A stretch of 64,000 bases of DNA from Pseudonocardia sediminis (GTDB lineage Bacteria > Actinomycetota > Actinomycetes > Mycobacteriales > Pseudonocardiaceae). Below the pieces are notes generated by a model that did not search any database, was not told the origin of the DNA, and worked only from the letters and a program-made list of their open reading frames with translations. Of the stretch, positions 55,249 through 64,000 are shown in pieces. The position numbers and the translations under genes were made by a program. Every line of letters starts with the position of its first letter. The first letter of the stretch is position 1. Location: assembly GCF_004217185.1 (NCBI RefSeq), contig NZ_SHKL01000001.1, forward strand, positions 4,152,001-4,216,000. The letters run 5' to 3'.

Positions 55249-57621
55249 TCAGATGGCGCCGGTCTCGTCCGCGTCGGCCGATCCCCCGCCACGGACCGGC
55301 AGGTCGTCGAAGACGTTCGGCGGCTCGCTCCAGATCTCCTGCCGGCCACCGGAGCGCACGGCCTCGATCGCCCGCCACACCCGCTGCGGGCTGCACGGCA
55401 GGTCGACGTGGCGCACACCGAGCCCGGACAGGGCGTCGACGACGGCGTTCTGCACGGCCGGGGTGGACCCGATCGTCGCGGACTCGCCGATGCCCTTGGC
55501 CCCGAGCGAGTTCATGTGCGTCGGGGTCTCGGTGTTCGAGGCCTCGAACGGGAACAGGTCCGCCGCGGTCGGGATCCGGTAGTCGGCCAGGCTCGCCGTC
55601 GTCGGCTGGCCCTCCTCATCGAAGAGGACCTCCTCGAACAACGCCTGCGCGATGCCCTGGGCGAGACCACCGTGCTGCTGGCCCTCGACGAGCAGCGGGT
55701 TCACGATCCGGCCGCAGTCGTCGACCGCGATGTGGCGCAGCGGGGTGACCCGCCCGGTCTCGGTGTCGACCTCGACGACCGAGACGTGCGCACCGAACGG
55801 GAATGTGGCCCCGGCCTGCTTCGAGTCGAGCGCGGCGGCCAGGGTCTCCCCCGCGGCGGACGCGTGCTCGGCGAGCTGCGACCACGTCACCGTCGCCGAC
55901 GTCGGCACGCCGGCGACGCCGAACTCGCCGGAGTCGTTCAGCGTGACATCGGCTTCCGCGGCCTCCAGGATCGTCGCCGCGCGCTTGCGGGCCTGCTCCA
56001 GGACGTCCTCGGCGGCCTCGGCGACCGCGGTGCCGCCCATCTGCAGCGACCGGGACCCGCCGGTCCCGCCGCCGCGCGGCACCGTCTTCGTGTCGGACTG
56101 CAGGTAGGTGATCTTGTCCATCGGTATGCCGAGGCGGTCCGAGACGAGCATCGCGAACGACGTCGCGTGCCCCTGCCCGTGCGCCGACGTGCCGGCCGAG
56201 ACGGTCGCGGTGCCGTCGCCGTTGACCGTCACCGAGCCGTACTCGCTGCCGCCGCCACCGGCGGTGACCTCGACGTAGGCGCAGATGCCGATTCCCAGCT
56301 GTACCGGGTCGTCGTCCTTGCGCCGGCGGGCCTGCTCCTCGCGCAGCTCGTCGTACCCGGCCACCCGCAGCGCCTCGCGCAACGGCAGGTCGTAGTCGCC
56401 GACGTCGTAGGCGGCGCCGACCGGGGTGGTCAGCGGGAACGACGACGGGTCCAGGAAGTTCTTGCGGCGCAGCTGCGCCGGGTCCATGTCCAGCTCGAGG
56501 GCGGCGATGTCGACCAGCCGCTCCAGGTGCGCCGCCGCCTCCGGGCGCCCGGCCCCGCGGAACGCCCCCATCGGCGTGGTGTTGGTCAGCGCCGAGGCGG
56601 CGTCGTAGCGGACGTCCGGGATGTCGTAGACGCCCGGCGCCATCAGGTAGGTCATGTGCAGCGGAAGCGCACCGCCGAACCCCGCGTAGGCCCCCGAGTC
56701 GCCGACGACGCGGGCCCGCAGCCCGGTCATCTTCCCCTCGCGGGTCAGCGCCAGCTCGTAGTAGGCGACCTGGCCGCGGCCGTGCGGCATCGAGACCAGG
56801 TTCTCGGTCCGGGTCTCGACCCAGGACAGCGGGCGGCCCAGCGCGCGGGCGGCACCGATCACGGCGGTGTGCTCGGCCAGCATCCCGGCCTTGGCGCCGA
56901 AACCGCCGCCGACGTGCGGGGCGATCACGCGGACGTCGTCGGACTCGAGGCCGAACACCCCGCACAGCTGGTTGCGGAACCCGTGCGGCATCTGCGTGGA
57001 CACGTGCACGACGAGCTCGTAGGCCTCGTCGGTCGGGTCCGCGACGATCGCGTTGCCCTCCAGCGGCAGCGCGGCGACCCGCTGGTTCACCATCCGGGCG
57101 CGCACGACGACGTCGGCGCCGGCGAGCGGGTCCGGCTCCGGGGAGCGCAGCCCGGCCGCGACGTTGCTGCCCGAGTCCGGGAACTGCAGCTCGGCACCCG
57201 CGGCCAGCGCGGCCTCCGGGTCGGTGACCGCGGGCAGCGGGTCGTAGTCGACCTCGACGAGCTCGGTGGCGTCGACGGCGGCGGCCTTCGACTCGGCGAC
57301 GACCATCGCCACCGCCTCGCCGACGAACCGCACGCGGTCGGTGGCCAGCGGCGGGCGCGGCATCGCCTCGTTGAGCACCATCAGACCGTGGTGGGACGGC
57401 AGCTCCAGGTCGGCGGCCGTATAGACGGCCAGCACCCCCGGTGCGGCCTTCGCCCCGGCCGTGTCGATGCCGGTGATCACCCCGTGCGCCAGGGGTGAGC
57501 GGACGAACGCGACGTGCGCGAGGCCGGTCACCCGCAGGTTGCCGACGTAGGTGGTGGCGCCGGTGATGAGGTCGTGGTCCTCGACGCGTCGGACGGATGT
57601 TCCCAGGATCGAGCCAGGCAT
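55249..57621 (-). CDS. Molybdenum hydroxylase large subunit (xanthine dehydrogenase/CoxL form II-like)
   Basis: A 790-residue molybdopterin-binding subunit. It starts [30 protein letters not shown]. Other family segments are [25 protein letters not shown] and [18 protein letters not shown]. The active-site loop [15 protein letters not shown] is of the AYRGAGR (form II) type rather than the AYRCSFR of true CO dehydrogenases. The C-terminus [21 protein letters not shown] carries the catalytic Glu. No medium (FAD) or small (2Fe-2S) subunit gene is adjacent. The ATG at 57621 has TAACGT seven bases upstream. The substrate is unknown; CO oxidation is unlikely. Confidence 0.9.
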   Translation of the reverse strand: MPGSILGTSVRRVEDHDLITGATTYVGNLRVTGLAHVAFVRSPLAHGVITGIDTAGAKAAPGVLAVYTAADLELPSHHGLMVLNEAMPRPPLATDRVRFVGEAVAMVVAESKAAAVDATELVEVDYDPLPAVTDPEAALAAGAELQFPDSGSNVAAGLRSPEPDPLAGADVVVRARMVNQRVAALPLEGNAIVADPTDEAYELVVHVSTQMPHGFRNQLCGVFGLESDDVRVIAPHVGGGFGAKAGMLAEHTAVIGAARALGRPLSWVETRTENLVSMPHGRGQVAYYELALTREGKMTGLRARVVGDSGAYAGFGGALPLHMTYLMAPGVYDIPDVRYDAASALTNTTPMGAFRGAGRPEAAAHLERLVDIAALELDMDPAQLRRKNFLDPSSFPLTTPVGAAYDVGDYDLPLREALRVAGYDELREEQARRRKDDDPVQLGIGICAYVEVTAGGGGSEYGSVTVNGDGTATVSAGTSAHGQGHATSFAMLVSDRLGIPMDKITYLQSDTKTVPRGGGTGGSRSLQMGGTAVAEAAEDVLEQARKRAATILEAAEADVTLNDSGEFGVAGVPTSATVTWSQLAEHASAAGETLAAALDSKQAGATFPFGAHVSVVEVDTETGRVTPLRHIAVDDCGRIVNPLLVEGQQHGGLAQGIAQALFEEVLFDEEGQPTTASLADYRIPTAADLFPFEASNTETPTHMNSLGAKGIGESATIGSTPAVQNAVVDALSGLGVRHVDLPCSPQRVWRAIEAVRSGGRQEIWSEPPNVFDDLPVRGGGSADADETGAI

Positions 57622-57736
57622 GAGACCCACGTTAGCGCCCGGCCCCGACACTGTCGCGCGCAAACGGAGGACCCTTCGTTTAGCGGCGGTCGCCAGGTCC
57701 GTCGCCGGGCCGGAGGTCCGGGTAGCGTCCCGGGCC

Positions 57737-59386
<1,650 letters not shown>

Positions 59387-59420
59387 CCGCCCCGTTCCCG
59401 CGCCACCGGGCTGCACGAGA

Positions 59421-59540
59421 GGAGCTCTCGTCCCGCCCGGTCGCGCGAGCGGAGCTCTCGTCCAACCCCGTCGCGCGAACGGAGCCCCCGTCCAACCCCG
59501 TCGCGCGAGCGGGGCTCTCGTCCGCCTCCGTCGCGGGCCT
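59421..59540. repeat. 30-bp tandem repeat, four copies
   Basis: Units at 59421, 59451, 59481 and 59511 begin GGAGCTCTCGTCC or a near variant, and the first three continue to GTCGCGCGARC. The fourth is partly decayed. The array fills most of the 180-bp spacer between the convergent fumarase and acetyltransferase genes. The 30-bp unit keeps a reading frame open (an ARAELSSNPV-like decapeptide), but no gene is supported. Confidence 0.85.
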
Positions 59541-59566
59541 CGGCCCACGCGGCGACGGTGGTGGGC

Positions 59567-62329
59567 TCAGCGCAGGCGACGGGGGCCCGCGTCGTCGCGG
59601 CTCGGAGGCGGGCCCAGGGTCAGACGGGCACCGGTGACGAACGCGCCCTGCGGCGAGGCCAGGATCGGGTCCAGGGCCAGCGACCGCACCTGTGGGATGT
59701 CCTCGGTGAGCTGCCCGACGCGCAGCACCAGGTCCTCCAGCGCGTCCATCCGGACCGGCTCGGTGCCCCGGTACCCGGTGAGCAGCGGCGCCGCCCGCGG
59801 GGCCCGGACCAGGCGGGCCGCGTCGTCGGTGGACACCGGCAGCACCCGGTAGGCGTGGTCGTCGAGCAGCTCCGTGGCCAGCCCGGAGAGCCCGAACGAC
59901 AGCAGAGAGCCGAACGAGGGGTCGTCGACCACCTCGAGCATGCACGACGTGCCCTTGGGCGCCATCGCCTGCACGTAGACCTCGTCCGAGCCGGTGAGCA
60001 GGGCCAGCTCCGCGTGCGCGGTGCGGACGGCCTCGGCCGAGCCGAGGTCGAGCCGGACGCCGACGAAGTCGCTGCGGTGCCGCCAGCGCTGCCCGACGGC
60101 CTTCAGCACCACCGGGAACCCCAGCTCGCCGGCCGCCTCGACGGCCGCGTCGGCCCCGTGCACGGTGCGGAACGCGGTGACGTCGATGCCGTAGCAGCCC
60201 AGCAGCTCGACAGCCTCGTCGTCGGTCAGGGTGTGCTCGCGCTCGCCGCCCAGGGACGTGACCAGGGTGCGGGCCCGTGCGGTGTCGATGCCCTCGGGCA
60301 CCACGAACTCCCCGACCGGCGTCTCGCGCCACTCGGCGTAGCGGGTGACGCGGCCCAGTGCGGCCGCCGCCCGCTCGGGGCTGGCGTAGCTGGGCACCGA
60401 GCCGCGCCCGGGTGACCCGTCCGGCCCCGGGACGGAGAGCTCGTGCGGGATGCCCTCGACGGCCAGGAACACGGCGCTGACCGGGATGCCGGCGCCGTCG
60501 GCGACGTCGCGCAGGGCGTGGGCGTAGTCCGCGCCCGGCATCGCGACCGGCGGCACGAACACCGCGATCAGCGCGTCCGGGGCGTCCGGCCCGCGCAGCG
60601 CGCCCTCCACCCCGGCCGCGAACTGCTCCGGCGACGCAGCCGTGCCGACGTCCACCGGGTCCCCGGCCAGCTCCAGCCCCTCGTCCAGCAGACCGTCGGT
60701 GACCAGCAGGTTCAGCGCCGTCGAGTTGCCGACGACGGCGACGCGACGCCCGGCGGGCAAGGGCTGGTAGGCCAGCAGCAGGGCGGTGTCGAACAGCTGC
60801 GGCAGGGTCTCGACCCGGATCACGCCGGACTGCTCGAACAGCGCCTCGACGCTGGCCTCGTCGATCGGCGGGGAGATCGCGGCCAGCGACGGCACCGGCG
60901 CCGTGTGCCGGCCGCTCTTGACCGCGACCACCGGCTTCGTCCGGGCCAGACGGCGGGCGACCCGGGCGAACTTGCGCGGGTTGCCGAACGTCTCCAGGTA
61001 GAGCAGCACGACGTCGGTGTCCGGGTCGGTCTGCCAGTACTGCAGCAGGTCGTTGCCGGAGACGTCGGCGCGGTTGCCGGCCGAGACGAACGACGACAGG
61101 CCCAGCCCGCGGGACCGGGCGCTGGCCAGGATCGCGGTGCCGAGCGCGCCGGACTGGCAGAAGAACCCGGTCCGCCCGTGCCCGGGCAGCTTGGGGGCCA
61201 GCGTGGCGTTCAGGCGCACCGCCGGGCTGGGGTTGGCCACCCCGAGCGCGTTCGGCCCGACCACCCGCATGCCGTGCGAGCGGGCCTCGGTGACGAGGCG
61301 GCGCTCGGCGACGGTGCCGCCGCCCCCGGCGTCGGCGAACCCGGAGCTGATCACCACCAGCACCTTCACGCCCTTGGCCAGGCAGGAGTCCATGACGTCG
61401 TCGATGCCGGCCGCGGGCACCGCGACCACGGCGAGGTCGACCTCGTCCGGGATGTCGATCACCGACGGGTAGGCGCGCACGCCGCGCACCGACCGGGCGT
61501 CCGGGTTCACCGGGTAGACCGGGCCCGTGAACCCGGTGGAGAGCAGGTTGGTCAGGACCGCGTGCCCGATCTTCGACTCGTCGGCCGACGCGCCGATCAC
61601 CGCGACCGAGCCGGGGTGGAGCAGGTTGGCCACGCTGCGGGCCTCGGCCGCCTGCTCGCGGGAGTCGCGGACCGCGATCGAGCGCTCCGTCGGGTCGATG
61701 TCGAACTCCAGGTGCAGCACACCCTCGGCGAACGCCCGGGTGACGCCGTACCCGGCCTCCCGGAACACCCGCACCATGGCGTGGTTCTCCACCAGCACCT
61801 CGGCCTCGAACCGGCTCAGCCCGTTCTCCCGCGCCGCCGCGGCCAGGTGCTCGAGCAGGATCGAGCCGAGCCCGCGGGCCTGGTGGTCGTCGCGCACCAC
61901 GAACGCCACCTCGGCCGAGACGACGGGCTCGTCGGGCTTGCCGAGTCCCTCGTAGCGGCCCACCGCGACGATCTCCCCGCCGAGCAGGGCCAGGAACGCG
62001 ACCCGCTTGCGGTGGTCGACCTCGGTGAACCGCTTCAGGTCCCGCTCCGAGATCCGTGGGTAGGGGCCGAAGTAGCGCAGGTAGCGGGTCCGGTCGGAGA
62101 GCTTGGAGTGGAAGACGAGCAGGTCCTCGGCGTCGTCGGCGGTGATCGGGCGCAGGTGCACGATCCCGCCGTCGGAGGCGACGACGTCGGCCTCCCAGTG
62201 CCGCGGGTAGGACTCGGGCGTCTTCTCCGGCCGGGTGCCGTCCAGGGCGAGCTTCCCCAGCGGCGGCATGGCCGGGGTCGGGTCGGGGCCGGGAGGGCGG
62301 CCGGGGTCGGGAGGTCCGTCGGCGGGCAT
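59567..62329 (-). CDS. Pat-like protein: GNAT acetyltransferase fused to acyl-CoA synthetase (ADP-forming)-like domains
   Basis: A 920-residue fusion. A GNAT domain lies at about 45-215, with the acetyl-CoA loop QARGLG (150-155). It is followed by a CoA-binding Rossmann domain (SVAVIGASADESKIGHAVL from 241), succinyl-CoA-ligase-like domains (QSGALGTAIL, NPRKFARVARRLA) and an ATP-grasp domain (VVLKAVGQRWRHRSDFVGVRLDL in part, VYVQAMAPKGTSCMLEV). The parts match bacterial protein lysine acetyltransferase Pat, although the GNAT part is N-terminal here. It starts 5 bp after the acuC stop, so it is in one operon with a deacetylase. Whether the ligase half is catalytic is unclear. Confidence 0.9.
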   Translation of the reverse strand: MPADGPPDPGRPPGPDPTPAMPPLGKLALDGTRPEKTPESYPRHWEADVVASDGGIVHLRPITADDAEDLLVFHSKLSDRTRYLRYFGPYPRISERDLKRFTEVDHRKRVAFLALLGGEIVAVGRYEGLGKPDEPVVSAEVAFVVRDDHQARGLGSILLEHLAAAARENGLSRFEAEVLVENHAMVRVFREAGYGVTRAFAEGVLHLEFDIDPTERSIAVRDSREQAAEARSVANLLHPGSVAVIGASADESKIGHAVLTNLLSTGFTGPVYPVNPDARSVRGVRAYPSVIDIPDEVDLAVVAVPAAGIDDVMDSCLAKGVKVLVVISSGFADAGGGGTVAERRLVTEARSHGMRVVGPNALGVANPSPAVRLNATLAPKLPGHGRTGFFCQSGALGTAILASARSRGLGLSSFVSAGNRADVSGNDLLQYWQTDPDTDVVLLYLETFGNPRKFARVARRLARTKPVVAVKSGRHTAPVPSLAAISPPIDEASVEALFEQSGVIRVETLPQLFDTALLLAYQPLPAGRRVAVVGNSTALNLLVTDGLLDEGLELAGDPVDVGTAASPEQFAAGVEGALRGPDAPDALIAVFVPPVAMPGADYAHALRDVADGAGIPVSAVFLAVEGIPHELSVPGPDGSPGRGSVPSYASPERAAAALGRVTRYAEWRETPVGEFVVPEGIDTARARTLVTSLGGEREHTLTDDEAVELLGCYGIDVTAFRTVHGADAAVEAAGELGFPVVLKAVGQRWRHRSDFVGVRLDLGSAEAVRTAHAELALLTGSDEVYVQAMAPKGTSCMLEVVDDPSFGSLLSFGLSGLATELLDDHAYRVLPVSTDDAARLVRAPRAAPLLTGYRGTEPVRMDALEDLVLRVGQLTEDIPQVRSLALDPILASPQGAFVTGARLTLGPPPSRDDAGPRRLR

Positions 62330-62334
62330 GGGTG

Positions 62335-63507
62335 TCAGTCCCGGGGGTCGTCGGGGTCGAGGCCGTGCAGCGGGAACACCGCGCGGCGGGTCTCCAGGAT
62401 CGTGGGGTCGACGCGGTCGGCGCCGTCACCGCCCCACGGGGTGAACGCCGGGTCGGCGTTGTCGGTCATCGCCACCGGCAGCGGGGCCCGGGTGTGCGTC
62501 GCGGCGCGGGCGATCCAGTCCGCGGGCAGCGGGCGGTCCGGGTCGATGTCGCGGTCGAGCACGACGGCGAGCAGGTGCGTCCAGGACCGGGGCACGACGC
62601 GGAACAGCGCGTACCCGCCACCGCCGAGCACCAGCCACTTGCCGGCGGCCGTACGCTCGGCCAGGTCGCGCAGGGAGTGGTAGATCGCCCGGTGCCCGTC
62701 GACCGAGAGCTCCATGTTGGCCAGCGGGTCCTCGGAGTGGGTGTCGGCCCCGCACTCGGTGACCAGCACCTGGGGCTGGAACTTCTCCAGCAGCGACGGC
62801 ACGACGCCGTGGAACGCGCGCAGCCAGCCGGCGTCGCCGGTGCCGGGCGGGATCGCGAGATTCACCGCGTACCCCTCGCCGTCGCCGCGGCCGATCTCGC
62901 CGGCCCACCCGGTGCCGGGCCACAGCGTCAGCGGGTGCTGGTGCAGCGAGATCGTCATCACCCGCGGGTCGTCGTAGAACGAGGCCTGGACACCGTCGCC
63001 GTGGTGGACGTCGACGTCGACGTAGGCGATCCGCTCGTAGCCCTGCTCGAGCAGCCAGGCGATGGCGACCGAGCAGTCGTTGTAGACGCAGAAACCCGCG
63101 GCCCGGTCGGGCATCGCGTGGTGCAGCCCGCCGGCCAGGTTGACCGCGCGGTCCGCGCGGCCCTCGTGGATCTCGCGGGCGGCACGCACCGAGCCGCCGG
63201 CGATCAGGTTCGCCGCCTCGTGCATCCCGAAGAAGATCGGGTTGTCGGCGGTCCCGAGGCCGTGCCCGACGCCGAACGGCGCCTCCGGGGCAGACCGCAC
63301 CGCGGTCTGGTAGCCGGGCGTGTGCACCCGGGTCAGCTCGGCCTCGGTGGCGGGCTCCGGGGCGATCAGGTCGACGTCGTCGAGGACGCCGAGCTGACGC
63401 GACAGCTCCATCGTCAGGTCGAGCCGGACCGGGTTCAGGGGGTGGTCGTCGGAGAGCTGGTAGGTCAGGAACTCCGGGGTCCACACGACCGACGTGCGCG
63501 GATTCAT
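62335..63507 (-). CDS. acuC: AcuC/class II histone deacetylase-like lysine deacetylase
   Basis: A 390-residue zinc-dependent deacetylase of the AcuC family. Seen: SDDHPLNPVRLDLT at the N-terminus, FGMHEAANLIAGGSV, NLAGGLHHAMPDRAAGF (His-His active site), YNDCSVAIAWLL, AYVDVDVHHGDGVQASFY (Asp and His zinc ligands), TISLHQHPLTLWPGTG, ECGADTHSEDPLA (Asp ligand) and LGGGGYALFRVVPRSW. In Bacillus, AcuC deacetylates acetyl-CoA synthetase. The ATG at 63507 has TACGGT seven bases upstream. It directly precedes the Pat-like gene, which makes a modification/reversal pair. Confidence 0.92.
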   Translation of the reverse strand: MNPRTSVVWTPEFLTYQLSDDHPLNPVRLDLTMELSRQLGVLDDVDLIAPEPATEAELTRVHTPGYQTAVRSAPEAPFGVGHGLGTADNPIFFGMHEAANLIAGGSVRAAREIHEGRADRAVNLAGGLHHAMPDRAAGFCVYNDCSVAIAWLLEQGYERIAYVDVDVHHGDGVQASFYDDPRVMTISLHQHPLTLWPGTGWAGEIGRGDGEGYAVNLAIPPGTGDAGWLRAFHGVVPSLLEKFQPQVLVTECGADTHSEDPLANMELSVDGHRAIYHSLRDLAERTAAGKWLVLGGGGYALFRVVPRSWTHLLAVVLDRDIDPDRPLPADWIARAATHTRAPLPVAMTDNADPAFTPWGGDGADRVDPTILETRRAVFPLHGLDPDDPRD

Positions 63508-63554
63508 GGGCCGGACCGTAGGCGAGGAAGGCCTCTCCCGGCCATCGTCCCCGC

Positions 63555-64000
63555 TCACGGCGCGTTCCCCGCGGACGTGGGCCCGTCCGGCTCCGGGCCG
63601 GTGGCGGCCGGGCGCGCGGGGTCCGAGCTCCACTCCGACCAGGACCCCGGGTAGAGCGCGGCGGGTGCGTCCGGGGAGGTGACGCCCGCCTCCTCCAGGG
63701 CCAGGACCAGCGAACTGGCGGTGACGCCGGACCCGCAGTAGACGCCGACGGCCGTCGGATCCGTCACACCCGCGGACCGGAACCGGTCGGCGAGATCGGA
63801 CGGGGACAGCCACCGGCCGTCCGCGCCGACGTTGCCGGCGAAGGGCACGTTGCGCGCCCCGGGGATGTGCCCGGCCCGCGGGTCGACCGGTTCGGTCTCG
63901 CCGCGGTAGCGGGCCCCGGCGCGGGCGTCGAGCAGCACGCCGCGACGGGCCAGCGCCGCGGCGCCGTCGGCGTCGAGGACCGGCATGGCGCCCGGGCGCA
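63555..64000 (-). CDS. Sulfurtransferase (rhodanese), C-terminal part, cut by the window edge
   Basis: The last about 148 residues of a two-domain rhodanese. MPVLDADGAAALARRGVLLDARAGARYRGE is the usual start of the second domain. PVDPRAGHIPGARNVPF follows, and the active-site loop is YCGSGVTASSLVLAL with the catalytic Cys. The tail is Pro/Gly-rich. The frame is open to the end of the window (an ATG at 63986 is internal to the family alignment), so the N-terminal domain lies outside. Members transfer sulfur from thiosulfate or 3-mercaptopyruvate. It lies upstream of acuC on the same strand, 47 bp apart. Confidence 0.87.
   Translation of the reverse strand, partial: RPGAMPVLDADGAAALARRGVLLDARAGARYRGETEPVDPRAGHIPGARNVPFAGNVGADGRWLSPSDLADRFRSAGVTDPTAVGVYCGSGVTASSLVLALEEAGVTSPDAPAALYPGSWSEWSSDPARPAATGPEPDGPTSAGNAP

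Noticed and set aside
55249..57621. Aerobic CO dehydrogenase catalytic subunit
   Set aside because: The active-site loop is AFRGAGR, not the AYRCSFR of CO-oxidising form I, and partner subunits are absent.

Overview
The window comes from a very GC-rich actinomycete, most likely a Pseudonocardia-like member of the Pseudonocardiales. GTG starts are common. The gene set includes an actinobacterial cytochrome oxidase subunit IV, a mycothiol-type maleylpyruvate isomerase, F420-type oxidoreductases, and GlnA1/GlnA2/GlnE. From about 1.8 to 51 kb the order ctaF-ctaC, asnB, adoK, erpA-like, glycerate kinase, DUF3043, cobT, cobS, ilvE, gcvT, pepA, sucB, TIGR01777 protein, lipB, lipA, DUF4191, RDD, glnA1, glnE, glnA2, CaeA-type hydrolase, panB follows, as I recall it, the Mycobacterium tuberculosis Rv2199c-Rv2225 block. 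It is therefore mostly a conserved chromosomal core. No tRNA, rRNA, CRISPR, prophage or insertion sequence was recognised.

Layout: 0-1.7 kb is a helically phased repeat array surrounding an AbiEi-like gene. 1.7-9.5 kb holds oxidase subunits, asparagine synthetase, adenosine kinase, an A-type Fe-S carrier and glycerate kinase. 9.6-12.5 kb is a cobU-cobT fusion plus cobS. 12.6-18 kb holds ilvE, gcvT, a permease and pepA. 18-21.4 kb holds a receptor-like Ser/Thr kinase, an SDR and a small unknown. 21.6-31.6 kb is the lipoate/2-oxoacid dehydrogenase segment (lpdA, sucB, lipB, lipA) with several interspersed redox enzymes. 31.7-34.4 kb holds DUF4191, a second AbiEi-like paralog among palindromes, and an RDD protein. 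34.5-48.4 kb is the nitrogen segment: glnA1 with a four-box GlnR operator, then glnE and glnA2 on the opposite strand with a cupin and a decayed alkD-like gene between them. Accessory oxidoreductases lie in the middle of this segment. 48.5-55 kb holds a CaeA-like lipoprotein hydrolase, panB, a GCS2-family ligase next to an iron box, a Cys-rich unknown and a maleylpyruvate isomerase/FAH pair. 55-64 kb holds an orphan molybdenum hydroxylase large subunit, class I fumarase, and a Pat-like acetyltransferase/AcuC deacetylase operon, ending in a sulfurtransferase cut by the window edge.

Three non-coding themes stand out. First, many starts sit 6-8 nt downstream of a TANNNT-like -10, which implies leaderless mRNAs and fixes start codons. 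Second, gene boundaries are populated by at least two families of dispersed palindromes plus tandem repeats. Third, glnA1 and glnA2 carry GlnR-type boxes exactly 10 nt upstream of their -10 elements. The most unusual feature is the 1-1.6 kb array: twelve 19-bp boxes, paired at 30 bp, in units repeating every 105-107 bp, on both sides of one gene.
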